Shown here piece after piece: positions 6,511 to 14,885 of a DNA stretch of 43,897 bases. Every line of letters begins with the position of its first letter. Positions within the stretch are counted from its first letter, which is position 1. The notes beneath the pieces are model-generated. The model saw only the letters and a program-made list of their open reading frames with translations. It ran no database searches and had not been told where the DNA came from. The stretch spans positions 1-43,897 of IMG/VR virus record IMGVR_UViG_3300032174_000014; one strand, written 5' to 3'. A program made the position numbers and the translations under genes. This stretch comes from a virus.

Positions 6511-6647
6511 CCACCCGCCCCTCCCTCGGCTTTCAAGTCACCCGTTCTGCAACTGAAATAGCCCTGTACAATATCGCATGGCATGGGGCGTTGGCAGGGG
6601 CGTGCGTGGTTGGGATTGCGGTTATTGTGGTGGGGGTTTGGCCATGA
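6507..6647 (+). CDS. Small single-pass membrane protein
   Basis: 46 aa beginning MTTRPSLGFQ. Residues about 24-44 (IAWHGALAGACVVGIAVIVV) form one membrane helix. ATGA overlaps at both ends. Its place among early genes rules out a lysis role; it might act on the host envelope. Confidence 0.55.
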   Translation: MTTRPSLGFQVTRSATEIALYNIAWHGALAGACVVGIAVIVVGVWP

Positions 6648-6913
6648 AACATAAATGCCCCAACAGATACGTGGGAGACGGCGCAAAAGGCGCTTGTTTC
6701 GTTGAAATCGAGCCAGGAACCGCCGAAGACGCGGCTTATCTTAAAGCGGGCTGGTCCTGCGTTATTGTCCACAACGAGGAAATTCCAATTTCGTGGATTT
6801 CGGAGCTTATAGCTATCGCGGGTGCTCACGTAGGTGGCATTCGAGGTTTTTTAGAACAGCACAATTACGGCGGCGGATATGCTCTTATGGTAGACCCAGA
6901 GAAAAAATCATGA
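6644..6913 (+). CDS. Hypothetical early protein
   Basis: 89 aa beginning MKHKCPNRYV, mixed alpha/beta, Gly-rich near the C-terminus. Coupled by ATGA to the membrane protein before it and to the gene after it. No family recognised. Confidence 0.6.
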   Translation: MKHKCPNRYVGDGAKGACFVEIEPGTAEDAAYLKAGWSCVIVHNEEIPISWISELIAIAGAHVGGIRGFLEQHNYGGGYALMVDPEKKS

Positions 6914-7113
6914 GCCCGCATTCAATCTTCGGCATTGCCCGGTCCCTGCTTGCTGACGGCATCTTCATGATGACCGACGCAGTAGAGGATGGGGCATTTA
7001 TCCGTTCGCACTCGGCATCCGATCTGGAAAAGCAAAGTACGGCCTTGCGCAAAATGGCTTCCGACCTCGATGCCGTGCGAGCCGAGCTTATCGCGAACAG
7101 GCCAGCGGAGTAA
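6910..7113 (+). CDS. Small helical hypothetical protein
   Basis: 67 aa beginning MSPHSIFGIA, with a C-terminal helix (STALRKMASDLDAVRAELIA). ATGA overlap with the preceding gene decides the start. Confidence 0.55.
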   Translation: MSPHSIFGIARSLLADGIFMMTDAVEDGAFIRSHSASDLEKQSTALRKMASDLDAVRAELIANRPAE

Positions 7114-7117
7114 CGAC

Positions 7118-7315
7118 ATGAGCAGGAAGAAGATGCGCGAATTTGTCTGCACCGGGACAATGGAATTGCGCGGAGTGACATTCTTCATTGAAGCGGCAAC
7201 TGAAGAAGAGGCTATCGAGAAAGCGAAGGCGGGCGAATGGTCAGATTACGACACGAACGGCGCCGAAAGCGTGAACTGGGATATGCGCGAGAGCACGCTA
7301 GAGGCCAACGAATAA
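7118..7315 (+). CDS. Small beta-rich hypothetical protein
   Basis: 65 aa: strand-like REFVCTGTMELRGVTFFIEA, then a helix ATEEEAIEKAKAGEW, then acidic tail. The strand-strand-helix pattern (VxAxTxEEAxxKA) is common in small phage proteins of unknown role. Confidence 0.6.
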   Translation: MSRKKMREFVCTGTMELRGVTFFIEAATEEEAIEKAKAGEWSDYDTNGAESVNWDMRESTLEANE

Positions 7316-7316
7316 C

Positions 7317-7565
7317 ATGCCAACCGCTACGCCCTGCGAAGAATGCGACAACGTGCATATGGACACGCGCAAGCTGCGTCCGAGCTATTGGGTGTGCGTC
7401 AAGTTCCCACGGCTGGAAGGGCTGTCAGCAATCGCCCCGAAGCAATGGGTAAAGCACGCGCCCTACATGCGCTGCGAAGGAATTAACGGTGGCTTTTGCC
7501 CGCTCTGGGAAAAACGCCGGGATGGGAAGTTAACCGAACAACGGGAGCAACAAGATGCCGCTTAA
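7317..7565 (+). CDS. Cys-containing hypothetical protein
   Basis: 82 aa with C7-x2-C10 near the N-terminus and later VCVKF, MRCEG and FCPLW, suggesting a four-Cys zinc site. It overlaps the start of the SSB-like gene by 11 bases, so the two are probably co-translated. Confidence 0.6.
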   Translation: MPTATPCEECDNVHMDTRKLRPSYWVCVKFPRLEGLSAIAPKQWVKHAPYMRCEGINGGFCPLWEKRRDGKLTEQREQQDAA

Positions 7566-8193
7566 TCTTTCTGTCGGTGACGGCGAATTCGTCCCCTACC
7601 TCAAGTACAATGCCAAGGCCGGGCGCTTCTATGTGAAGCCCGAAGGCGCGACCGAGGAAATCGAAATCACCGGCCCGATGCTCGCCTTCGATATGGCTAA
7701 TATCAAAACTGGCTGGCTCTACTACGCCGAAGGTTCGGGACCGGAGAAACTGTGGGACCCGTCACCGACGCAAATGGCCGCGAAGCCGCCCGGACCACGC
7801 AAGTTCAAACGCGGATTCGAGGTCATGGTGATCGGCAACATGATGCTGCCGGGCGGCAAGAAGCTTGGCCTTCGCGAATTCAGCAGCACGGCAGGCAACG
7901 TAATCGCTTCAATGCTCCGGATGCATTCGGCCTATGAAATGGGCTTGAAGGAAAACCCCGGCAAGGTCCCGGTGTTCAAGTGTACCGGCGTGAAGCCGAT
8001 CACGGGTGCCTATGGCGTCAACTACGAGCCGCTATTCGATCTTGTCGCGTGGGTGGAACGTTCGCGTGTTCCCGACTTCGACGCCCACGCAGACAGCAAA
8101 CAGTCGGCACCGCCGACCGATGATGATGTGCCGTTCGACGATACGCCACCCGCCCGCTTCGACGAACCGCATGGAGACCCGATTCCGTTTTGA
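7555..8193 (+). CDS. Phage single-stranded DNA-binding-like protein
   Basis: 212 aa. A beta-rich core is followed by a low-complexity acidic tail with DDDVPFDDTPP and final DPIPF, the kind of acidic aromatic-ended tail by which SSBs bind partner proteins. The core (VPYLKYNAKAGRFYVK, GWLYYAEGSGPEKLW) matches a family common in phages beside recombination or replication genes. Probably coats ssDNA during replication or recombination; family assigned from memory. Confidence 0.6.
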   Translation: MPLNLSVGDGEFVPYLKYNAKAGRFYVKPEGATEEIEITGPMLAFDMANIKTGWLYYAEGSGPEKLWDPSPTQMAAKPPGPRKFKRGFEVMVIGNMMLPGGKKLGLREFSSTAGNVIASMLRMHSAYEMGLKENPGKVPVFKCTGVKPITGAYGVNYEPLFDLVAWVERSRVPDFDAHADSKQSAPPTDDDVPFDDTPPARFDEPHGDPIPF

Positions 8194-8204
8194 AAGCCGC
8201 CGCC

Positions 8205-8801
8205 ATGCCCGAAGCAGTATTCAAAGCAGTCTATGCAGAATGGAAGGTCATCAAGACCCGCTCCGCCGTGCAGCTTGTCTTTGAAATCCCGATTGAGAAA
8301 GCGGACGAAGCCTATCAGGTACTCGGCGGGATGCCGATTGCCGCGAACGAACAATGGTGTGCAATTGCTCGCCTCGATTACTCCCGCATATCCACCCCCA
8401 GCGGGAGCGGAGCGCAGCCCGTGCCGGACAAAGCCCCCCAGCCCCCGGCACGGGCTGACGGTCCACGAGATGCAGATGACGGCTCCGCTAGCCGTGCGCG
8501 TGGCCGGAATGGGCCTGACGAGCTTGACGCTCCGGTATTTCTCGACAGGCGGCCTTTCACGTCATTGCCGTATTCAACACGCGCGGCGATCCGTGGCAAC
8601 GATCCGATCTTCCGCGCCTTCCTGCGAGAAATGTGCAGCGTGACGGACAACAGCCCGGAGGGGGCAAGAGCTTTTTACCACAGGCAATGTGGCGTCGGAA
8701 GTCGCAAGGAAATTCTTCCGGGGACACCCGCCGCGCAATTGTTTGATGAGGTAGAGCGGTGGTTTGAGGCGTGGAAAGTTCAGGACCGGGTTGTAGCATG
8801 A
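8205..8801 (+). CDS. Hypothetical protein next to SSB-like gene
   Basis: 198 aa from MPEAVFKAVY; a TTG at 8190 overlapping the previous stop is possible. The N-terminal 60 residues (AEWKVIKTRSAVQLVFEIPIEKADEAYQVLG) look like a compact alpha/beta domain often encoded beside phage SSB genes; a Pro/Arg-rich linker leads to a helical C-terminal domain. Likely in DNA metabolism by neighbourhood. Confidence 0.6.
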   Translation: MPEAVFKAVYAEWKVIKTRSAVQLVFEIPIEKADEAYQVLGGMPIAANEQWCAIARLDYSRISTPSGSGAQPVPDKAPQPPARADGPRDADDGSASRARGRNGPDELDAPVFLDRRPFTSLPYSTRAAIRGNDPIFRAFLREMCSVTDNSPEGARAFYHRQCGVGSRKEILPGTPAAQLFDEVERWFEAWKVQDRVVA

Positions 8802-9061
8802 CCGATCATCCTTGCAAGGGAATGACGAAGCCGCAGATCGCTACATTCGAGCGGATAGCGATCGGTCAGCCGCCCTATGCCAGCGAGCGCACGCTGAAGA
8901 TTCTACTCGCGCGAGGCGTCATTGAAAAGGAAATCCGCAACACGTCCTCAGGCATCGGGAACTTGATGATCAGATACGCCGTCTACCACGTCCCGCTCCC
9001 GGTTCACATGCAATGGTGCAAGTGGTGTTCCGAACAGCCGGATATCGCGTCGCTGTCATGA
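8798..9061 (+). CDS. Small hypothetical protein, possibly winged helix
   Basis: 87 aa. MTKPQIATFERIAIGQPPYASERTLKILLARGVIEKE resembles a helix-turn-helix with a wing, followed by VYHVPLPVHMQWCKWCS carrying CxxC. ATGA overlaps with both neighbours fix the ends. Confidence 0.6.
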   Translation: MTDHPCKGMTKPQIATFERIAIGQPPYASERTLKILLARGVIEKEIRNTSSGIGNLMIRYAVYHVPLPVHMQWCKWCSEQPDIASLS

Positions 9062-9261
9062 AAAACCTCTTTGATCCCAAATTATTCGGTTTACAAGTGA
9101 AACGCGCCGTGCAACACTGCCAATCGCAATCCGGCGACGGCTACCGTGCCATCGCAAAGCAGATCGGGATAGGCCACGCTACTCTGTCCCGCGTCTGTCA
9201 TGGCAAGCCACCGACCGTAGAGAACTACATGCGGCTGAATAAGTGGATGGAACGGAAATGA
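9058..9261 (+). CDS. Small XRE-type HTH protein
   Basis: 67 aa. GYRAIAKQIGIGHATLSRVCHG is a clear helix-turn-helix; the tail PTVENYMRLNKWMERK is typical of compact phage regulators. It sits mid-operon and may control late early genes. ATGA overlaps with both neighbours. Confidence 0.7.
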   Translation: MKNLFDPKLFGLQVKRAVQHCQSQSGDGYRAIAKQIGIGHATLSRVCHGKPPTVENYMRLNKWMERK

Positions 9262-9620
9262 GCCGCAGTGTACCAGAATGGATTGGCAAGACGGATGACG
9301 CCCGCGTGCCAGCGCGCGTTCGGCTTCGCGTGTTCCTTGCCCACGAAGGCAAGTGCTGGCTATCGGGACGCGCTATCCGGCCGGGTGAGGCTTGGGACAT
9401 CGAACACAAGATAGCACTCTGCAACGGTGGCCTTCACGCAGAATCCAACCTCGCGCCCGCACTGAAGACACCGCATAAAATCAAGACTCGTGCAGATCGC
9501 CGCGTAAAAGCGCGCACCGACAAGCGCCGCAAGAAGCACCACGGGATCAAGAAGCCGCGCACGATCACGCGCTGGCGGAAGTTCAACGGCGATATCGTCT
9601 ATGCGAGCCGGGAGCGGTAA
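9258..9620 (+). CDS. HNH endonuclease-like protein
   Basis: 120 aa. RVFLAHEGKCWLSGRAIRPG, then WDIEHKIALCNGGLHAESNLAPA gives the HNH-type D-x-x-H...N...N core. The C-terminal third is very basic (KTRADRRVKARTDKRRKKHH). Small HNH enzymes of this form cut DNA and occur widely in alphaproteobacterial phages. It is not beside the terminase, so a packaging role is less certain. Confidence 0.75.
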   Translation: MSRSVPEWIGKTDDARVPARVRLRVFLAHEGKCWLSGRAIRPGEAWDIEHKIALCNGGLHAESNLAPALKTPHKIKTRADRRVKARTDKRRKKHHGIKKPRTITRWRKFNGDIVYASRER

Positions 9621-9622
9621 TC

Positions 9623-9865
9623 ATGAAATCGAAACCAGAATTTGAGCTAGCAAAAAAATTGACGGGCCGTTCGCAGATGGATCGTGTACGCGCCGCCCGC
9701 GCTTATCTCAATCAGGCTGGACCGCAAGGTTACGACCGTCAAGTTGATTTGGAACTGCACGCATTCATGGCGTTGTTCCATCCTGAGTTCCCTACTGACA
9801 AGGTGCGCGAAATGTCACGCGACATGCGTAGGACTCCGATAGCCCGTGCGCGCGGGCGGTCATAG
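9623..9865 (+). CDS. Small hypothetical protein
   Basis: 80 aa, helical and basic, with a central HAFMALFHPEFPTDKVREMSRDM. Separated from the HNH gene by 2 bases. No family recognised. Confidence 0.55.
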   Translation: MKSKPEFELAKKLTGRSQMDRVRAARAYLNQAGPQGYDRQVDLELHAFMALFHPEFPTDKVREMSRDMRRTPIARARGRS

Positions 9866-9889
9866 CCGATAAGTGATGCGAAAGGTTCC

Positions 9890-10774
9890 ATGAGCCTAAC
9901 CGAGACCATAACTGCTCCTACCCGCCCCGTGCTGCGCTGGCATGGCGGCAAGTGGAAGCTCGCGCCCTGGATCATCGGCCACTTTCCGCCGCACCGTGTT
10001 TACGTCGAGTCGTTCGGCGGTGCAGCGTCCGTACTACTCCGCAAGCCACGGTGCTACGCCGAGGTTTACAACGATCTGGACCAGGACGCCGTTGCGCTGT
10101 TCCGCGCGCTCCGTGATCCGCCCCAAGCCGCCCGGCTGCTTGAACAATTGCGCCTCACGCCGTTCTCCAAGATGGAGTTTGAGGAAAGCTACATCCCGGT
10201 CGAAGACCAGGTTGAGCGAGCGCGGCGGCTGCTCATCAGATCCTTCATGGGCTTCGGCTCGAACGGCCATAACGCCGCCACGAAGACCGGGTTTCGGGCG
10301 AAAAGCAACCGTTCCGGCACGACGCCAGCTCGCGATTGGGCGAACTACCCTGATCTATTGCCCGTCATTGTCGAGCGACTTACCGGCGTCGTTATCGAGT
10401 GCCGCGATGCCTGCGAGGTCATGTCCGCACACGATGGCCCGCTGACCCTTCACTACGTCGATCCGCCCTATGTCCTCGAAACGAGGTCGAAGGCGATGCA
10501 CCGCAATGGCTGCTACGCCTTTGAGATGGACGCGGCCGGGCACGAGCGCGTCCTGGGCCACCTGAAATCGCTTGAGGGCATGGTGGTGCTGTCCGGCTAC
10601 GCGCACGGCACCTACGACGCCGCGCTACCCGACTGGCGACGAGTTGAAGTAGCCGCGCACGCTGACGGCGCCCGTGATCGCACCGAAGTTCTCTGGATCA
10701 ACCCGCAGGCCTGCGCGGCACTAGATCGCGAGCGCGGCAAGGGCACGCTGTTCGAAGCACTTTCATCCCAGTAA
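9890..10774 (+). CDS. DNA adenine-N6 methyltransferase, D12/Dam class
   Basis: 294 aa, usual length. N-terminal SAM-binding motif RWHGGKWKLAPWI (16-28) with FGGAASV (42-48), and catalytic DPPY at 191-194, the order found in Dam-type (D12 class) enzymes that transfer a methyl group to adenine N6. Protects phage DNA from host restriction or alters methylation signals. It starts 24 bp after the preceding gene. The target site cannot be read from the sequence. Confidence 0.9.
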   Translation: MSLTETITAPTRPVLRWHGGKWKLAPWIIGHFPPHRVYVESFGGAASVLLRKPRCYAEVYNDLDQDAVALFRALRDPPQAARLLEQLRLTPFSKMEFEESYIPVEDQVERARRLLIRSFMGFGSNGHNAATKTGFRAKSNRSGTTPARDWANYPDLLPVIVERLTGVVIECRDACEVMSAHDGPLTLHYVDPPYVLETRSKAMHRNGCYAFEMDAAGHERVLGHLKSLEGMVVLSGYAHGTYDAALPDWRRVEVAAHADGARDRTEVLWINPQACAALDRERGKGTLFEALSSQ

Positions 10775-10791
10775 CGCCCGGAGGCCGGACG

Positions 10792-11301
10792 ATGACGCGA
10801 TTTGATGCAGTCGATTTGAAACGAGCGATTCGTCACCGGCATAGCGGGCGGGGCGCCGTTCTGATCGAAGAGCTGCGAACCGCCTGCGGATTCGTCGGCG
10901 GTGCCGAGCGGTATATGGATGTTTGGGCCATCGAGGCCAATGCTTCGAAAGGATGCACAGCACAAGCCTACGAGATTAAGGCGTCACGGGCCGATTTCCT
11001 TCGCGACGTGAAGCAGCCGCTTAAACAGCGCGGCGCGCGATTGTTCTCAGATCAATTTTGGTTTGTGACGCCGCCCGATCTTTTGAAGGCCGAAGAAATT
11101 CCGGATTGGGCTGGCCTGCTTGAACCGTATCCGCAAAGCAACGGCTTATTTGAAAGCTGGGAACAGTGGCCGATCCTTCGCCAAGTTGTCCCGGCGCCGT
11201 TTCGGTCAAAGGACGCGCCATCGTGGCCGCTGGTCGTGTCGATGCTGCGCCGAACACCGATCATCCTCCCGGAAGAGCCAGCAGCATTGGCCGCCGAATG
11301 A
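10792..11301 (+). CDS. MmcB-like putative DNA repair nuclease
   Basis: 169 aa with a good ribosome site (GGAGG). DVWAIEANASKG followed by AYEIKASRADFLRDVKQPLK contains D...ExK spacing as in PD-(D/E)xK nucleases, and FWFVTPPDLLKAEEIPDWAGLLE matches the family often annotated MmcB-like. MmcB is part of alphaproteobacterial mutagenesis/DNA repair. Nuclease activity is an inference from the motif. Confidence 0.65.
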   Translation: MTRFDAVDLKRAIRHRHSGRGAVLIEELRTACGFVGGAERYMDVWAIEANASKGCTAQAYEIKASRADFLRDVKQPLKQRGARLFSDQFWFVTPPDLLKAEEIPDWAGLLEPYPQSNGLFESWEQWPILRQVVPAPFRSKDAPSWPLVVSMLRRTPIILPEEPAALAAE

Positions 11302-11402
11302 TTCCCCTCGCCCTTCCCCGCTCCCGCCCCGTCCACCGTGTCGCGAACACGACGCTGGTGGTCATCGTGGCGTTGGACAGAAAGAGGATGCCAGAGAAAT
11401 GA
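11298..11402 (+). CDS. 34-residue hypothetical protein
   Basis: Starts within the preceding stop (ATGA) and ends within the next start (ATGA at 11399). Begins MIPLALPRSRPVHRV, with a short hydrophobic part TTLVVIVAL. Support is positional only. Confidence 0.4.
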   Translation: MIPLALPRSRPVHRVANTTLVVIVALDRKRMPEK

Positions 11403-11842
11403 GTTGGGAAGACGCGAACGAAATCACCCGGACCAGCGATCCTGCGGGGTGGCGGGGGCGGATAAGAGGAATACGTGCAGGAAAATGGAGAAGTGAAATG
11501 CTCTGGAATCCGAAATTTGATGTACCAACGAAGGCCGATCCGCTTTCGCTGGAGACACTGATCGCGTGGCTGGAAAAGCAACCCGCCGACGAACGATACG
11601 ATTTCTGTGAGTGGAACCAATGCTTGCTCGGCCAATGGCTGCGCACCATTGATCCCCTTGCTCGCCGGCATGAGGGTGGCGACACAGGATTTATTTACTG
11701 CGTCTTCGGGCAACCCGTCGATTTAGAAAAGTTCGCCGAAATCACTCATGCAGGTTGGGCCAGTTTACGTCACCTACACACCTTTGGCCTTGCGCTCTCC
11801 CGCGCCCGCTCTCTCCTGACACAGAAAGCCGCCCGCACATGA
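11399..11842 (+). CDS. Hypothetical protein
   Basis: 147 aa from MSWEDANE by ATGA overlap. A second start at 11498 (MLWNPKFD) has GGAG 8 bases upstream and begins the conserved-looking domain DPLSLETLIAWLEKQPADE...CLLGQWL, so the shorter product may be the main one. Coupled by ATGA to the next gene. Confidence 0.6.
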   Translation: MSWEDANEITRTSDPAGWRGRIRGIRAGKWRSEMLWNPKFDVPTKADPLSLETLIAWLEKQPADERYDFCEWNQCLLGQWLRTIDPLARRHEGGDTGFIYCVFGQPVDLEKFAEITHAGWASLRHLHTFGLALSRARSLLTQKAART

Positions 11843-12048
11843 GCGCGAATGCACAATCGAAAGAGCGGCGGATTATCAATCTGCAACAGCAGGTACGGAT
11901 AGCTCGCGATGCGCTGAACCGAATTGCCGATGGTCGCACGCGCGATGCCGCCAAGGTCGCAGAAGCCGCGCTCGACAGCATGTGGCCGCTCGATCCCAAA
12001 CAGCCGTTGCAGGGCATCGTCGGACATCAGCAGAGAGCCCGCCCATGA
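11839..12048 (+). CDS. Small helical hypothetical protein
   Basis: 69 aa, a charged helix ERRIINLQQQVRIARDALNRIADG then ARDAAKVAEAALDSM. This kind of coiled-coil-like small protein recurs in this operon (see 12407 and 14296). ATGA overlaps with both neighbours. Confidence 0.55.
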   Translation: MSANAQSKERRIINLQQQVRIARDALNRIADGRTRDAAKVAEAALDSMWPLDPKQPLQGIVGHQQRARP

Positions 12049-12407
12049 CCGCGAACGTCGAGACGAAGGGGAGTGCGCTCCCTTGGAAAGCGTGCCCCTC
12101 CATTGAGGGAGACTTCCTGGGTATCTATCCCGATACTGACAGGTCGGAATTTCCGATTGCGATAATGCCAACCTACGTCCGCGCCGAGATCAACGACACT
12201 CATGCCGACCTCATCGTCCGCGCCGTGAACTGCCACGACGATCTGGTAGCGGCGCTGAGGACCTGCCGCTGTCCGGGCGGGGGCTGGAACGGAATGCCGG
12301 AAGATATGGACCCAACAGTCGAAAACTGCATGGCGGCCGGAGCTTGCGGATGCGACTGCGGCGCCGCCCTCGCGAAAGCACTGCCGGAAGATAAAGGATC
12401 GATTTGA
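12045..12407 (+). CDS. Hypothetical protein with Cys-rich C-terminus
   Basis: 120 aa. The N-terminal half carries an ADLIVRAVNCHDDLVAAL motif found in many small phage proteins; the C-terminal half has CRCPGGG and ACGCDCG clusters that may bind metal. Overlaps the following start by one base (TGATG). Confidence 0.6.
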   Translation: MTANVETKGSALPWKACPSIEGDFLGIYPDTDRSEFPIAIMPTYVRAEINDTHADLIVRAVNCHDDLVAALRTCRCPGGGWNGMPEDMDPTVENCMAAGACGCDCGAALAKALPEDKGSI

Positions 12408-12667
12408 TGGCTGACATCATGAAACAGTTCATCCGCCACATGGACGGCATGGCGAAATTCAACGTCGCAAATGCCGCAGCGAAGGCGATGGCCGAGCACT
12501 GCGACAAGCGCATTGAGAAAAAGGACCGCGAGGTAGCCCGATTGCGCAAGGCGTTGCAAAAAATCGCCGATCTTCCGTTGCGGGAAACCCGAACCAGCGA
12601 TAAGCCGCCGCTTCAAGGTCGAGCTCGGCGCATCGCCGTCGCCGCACTTACGAGCAATACGCGATGA
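12407..12667 (+). CDS. Coiled-coil hypothetical protein
   Basis: 87 aa or fewer from MADIMKQ, start chosen at ATG 12407 instead of TTG 12404. Helical, with KRIEKKDREVARLRKALQKIADL and then ARRIAVAALTS, as in other small phage proteins of this operon. ATGA overlap with the DUF1643 gene. Confidence 0.55.
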   Translation: MADIMKQFIRHMDGMAKFNVANAAAKAMAEHCDKRIEKKDREVARLRKALQKIADLPLRETRTSDKPPLQGRARRIAVAALTSNTR

Positions 12668-13245
12668 GCAAGCCAGAAAAATACATCAACGCAGGCGCGC
12701 GCATTTCGGCTTGTGGTCTCTACCGCTACGCGCTTTGGCGAGAGTGGCGCGGAACGCATGATCCCAAAAACTGGCAATGGTTCGGCGCGAAGGACGGCGC
12801 GGGCGCCGACCTAGGTGAGCCGAAAAGCTGTCTGTTCGTGATGCTCAACCCTTCGACCGCAGATGGCGAGAAGGATGACCCTACGATCCGCCGCTGTGTC
12901 GGCTTCGCCAAGGCATGGAAATTCGAGCGTCTAGAGGTAGTCAATCTGTTTGCCTATCGGGCCACCAAGCCGCGCGATCTGCTCAAATTGCAGAACGAAC
13001 GCGGCGACATCATCGGCTGGCAGAACTCAGAGATCATGGATCGCGCCGCCCGTGACGCCGGGCTGATCGTATGCGCGTGGGGCGCGAACGCCGCAGCCTT
13101 CGATCCCACGGGCGACCATGTTGAAACTGTTCGCGGCTGGCTTCGCGACAAGCCGATGTTTGCGCTCGGCTTCACGCAAGACGGCCACCCGCGCCACCCG
13201 CTCTACGCATCATCAGATTCGGCGCTCGTTCCGATGCCGGATTGA
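12664..13245 (+). CDS. DUF1643 family protein
   Basis: 193 aa. The block CLFVMLNPSTADGEKDDPTIRRC, then VVNLFAYRATKPRDL, then VCAWGANA and ALGFTQDGHPRHPLY follows the DUF1643 family order. The family is widespread in phages and bacteria with no established reaction. ATGA overlap with the preceding gene; 26 bp precede the next. Confidence 0.85.
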   Translation: MSKPEKYINAGARISACGLYRYALWREWRGTHDPKNWQWFGAKDGAGADLGEPKSCLFVMLNPSTADGEKDDPTIRRCVGFAKAWKFERLEVVNLFAYRATKPRDLLKLQNERGDIIGWQNSEIMDRAARDAGLIVCAWGANAAAFDPTGDHVETVRGWLRDKPMFALGFTQDGHPRHPLYASSDSALVPMPD

Positions 13246-13271
13246 AAAGCCTTAACGCAGGATGATCGCCC

Positions 13272-13490
13272 GTGAAGCTGACCCAGGCACAACGAAGCTG
13301 GCTGCTCGCCGCGAAAGGCGATGGGTTGAACGTTGATGCCGTGTGGCCGGGCAGTTCCTATCGCTGCGTCGAGCGTCTTGTTTCGATTGGCCTTCTCGAA
13401 AAGCGGCACGTCCCGACAGAAGGGCCGCGCTACTTCATCACGGCGGCCGGCCGCAAATCCCTTACCGCAGCACAGCGAGGCAAGCCATGA
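13272..13490 (+). CDS. Small winged-helix-like protein
   Basis: 72 aa, GTG start with AGGA about 9 bases upstream. TQAQRSWLLAAKGDG...SSYRCVERLVSIGLLEKR followed by RYFITAAGRKSL is the helix-helix-wing pattern of phage winged-helix proteins. Same fold class as the 2241-2456 product. ATGA overlap with the next gene. Confidence 0.6.
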   Translation: MKLTQAQRSWLLAAKGDGLNVDAVWPGSSYRCVERLVSIGLLEKRHVPTEGPRYFITAAGRKSLTAAQRGKP

Positions 13491-13810
13491 GCGGAGCGAG
13501 CGAGGCGAGAGAGCGACTGGTTGAGAGGCTGCGCGCCTTTCATCGACGGGTTGTTGATCGCCTACCATTAACGGCCTTTGCCGATGTTCTTGAGGAAGCG
13601 CCGCGCTGGCGCCATAAGAAGCGCGGCACAACTTACGTCGAAATTGGACGGGGCCGATTTCAAATGGCGGGGTTTAAGGACGATCAGCCAATTGTGCTGT
13701 ACCGCTCTGAAATCGACGCATCATTGTGGGCGCGCCCGGTCAGTGAATTTGAAGACGGGCGCTTTGAAGCCGTTGCGTCCGCCGCCCCTTCCCCTCACGG
13801 CGGGAGCTGA
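13487..13810 (+). CDS. Hypothetical protein
   Basis: 107 aa. A basic helix (SEARERLVERLRAFHRRVV) is followed by a beta-rich part (TTYVEIGRGRFQMAGFKDDQPIVLYRSE). No family recognised; start fixed by ATGA overlap. Confidence 0.55.
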   Translation: MSGASEARERLVERLRAFHRRVVDRLPLTAFADVLEEAPRWRHKKRGTTYVEIGRGRFQMAGFKDDQPIVLYRSEIDASLWARPVSEFEDGRFEAVASAAPSPHGGS

Positions 13811-13830
13811 CGAGAGAAGGAGTGAAGAAC

Positions 13831-14040
13831 GTGATCTACCGCGCGATTGTAACTCCAGCGGGATCGGAGCCGTTCATGACGGCTGAAATGGACCAGGCAA
13901 CGTTTGCGCGTCTCGTCCGCTATTTTCTGTGGTGCGGCTCGCGCGTGCTTTTGTATCGCTCGTGGGACCGCGAGGTGTGGCGGCGGTTCGAATTTCCGTT
14001 CACGGCCGCGCTTCCCACATCAAAAGGCTCTGAGAAATGA
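13831..14040 (+). CDS. Small hypothetical protein
   Basis: 69 aa from a GTG at 13831, preferred because AAGGAG lies 8 bases upstream; the GTG at 13822 has no room for a ribosome site. Sequence MIYRAIVTPAGSEPF with aromatic and Arg-rich middle. ATGA overlap with the next gene. Confidence 0.55.
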   Translation: MIYRAIVTPAGSEPFMTAEMDQATFARLVRYFLWCGSRVLLYRSWDREVWRRFEFPFTAALPTSKGSEK

Positions 14041-14279
14041 GCGACCAAGCGTTCACGCTGATCTTCGACGGTGACATTCGCAGGTTCAAGCTCAATCCGT
14101 TGACGACCGAAACACCCTTTGGCATCCCCTACGGGGCCGGGGTGGGCGATGCATTCGGCGAACTGGATTGCCTGCGTGAGCTTCTGAATGAGGCCCTAGA
14201 CAGCCGGGCGTCCGACTACGCTGACGCCGCTCATCCAGGGTGGAGCGAGCGGGTGAATAAAGCCCTCGGAAAGCCTTAA
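14037..14279 (+). CDS. Small hypothetical protein
   Basis: 80 aa, beginning with strands (AFTLIFDGDIRRFKL), then Gly-rich GIPYGAGVGDAFGE and a helix. ATGA overlap with the preceding gene. Confidence 0.55.
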   Translation: MSDQAFTLIFDGDIRRFKLNPLTTETPFGIPYGAGVGDAFGELDCLRELLNEALDSRASDYADAAHPGWSERVNKALGKP

Positions 14280-14295
14280 GGGAAAGGAAGTACCG

Positions 14296-14487
14296 ATGAC
14301 GAACAAGCCGCTTGCCAACGAGCTATTCACAAAGATTGGCGACGTGTCGGCTGAGAACTCCCGGCTTCGGGTGAAGCTGTCGCGCATTCAAAAGAGCGCC
14401 AGCGACGGCCTGATACTCGGATCGAGCGAGGGCGCAATCAAGTGGCGCGACGCCTTGGAGAAAATCGAAGCCACGGCGCGTTCTTAA
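14296..14487 (+). CDS. Small helical hypothetical protein
   Basis: 63 aa with a good ribosome site (AAAGGAAG). Charged helices, AENSRLRVKLSRIQKSASDG and WRDALEKIEATARS. No family recognised. Confidence 0.55.
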   Translation: MTNKPLANELFTKIGDVSAENSRLRVKLSRIQKSASDGLILGSSEGAIKWRDALEKIEATARS

Positions 14488-14615
14488 GGCCAAGGAAGCT
14501 CGCGCGAGAGTGCTGAAAGTGCCGCAAATCACAAATTGTTACATTGAGCGGATTGGAGAAAATCAAGGAAGTGGCTGCGAAATGGGCGTTTCTAGCGGGT
14601 TGCGAAAAGTCGATA

Positions 14616-14624
14616 TGCTATAAT
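14616..14624 (+). promoter_or_regulatory. Extended -10 promoter
   Basis: TGCTATAAT: a perfect -10 preceded by the extended TGn element; no good -35 is visible. It lies in the 165-bp gap before 14653 and would start a short transcript of the last three early genes. Confidence 0.55.
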
Positions 14625-14652
14625 GCCCGCATCGCAACAGATGGAGAGCGCC

Positions 14653-14850
14653 GTGCGTCAATATGAAATCATCGTGATGGTCGGCCCGTGGACCTCAGAA
14701 GACCAGAAGCAATTCGGATGGGAAAGCATCAAGAGCCATTACCGCAACGGACTGGATGCAGCGCGGGACTGCCGCGACTATTGGCGGAACAAGAACCCGA
14801 ACGCAATGGTCATGATCCGCGATGCGGAGACCTTGCGGCAGGCTGGGTAG
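14653..14850 (+). CDS. Small hypothetical protein
   Basis: 65 aa from GTG 14653 (GGAGA 6 bases upstream); an ATG at 14641 lacks a ribosome site. RQYEIIVMVGPWTSEDQ then a helix and MVMIRDAETLRQAG. Follows the extended -10 promoter, so it may be made separately from the main operon. Confidence 0.55.
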   Translation: MRQYEIIVMVGPWTSEDQKQFGWESIKSHYRNGLDAARDCRDYWRNKNPNAMVMIRDAETLRQAG

Positions 14851-14885
14851 AGCGTTTTGCGTCAGACAGGGATAGGAGACGATCG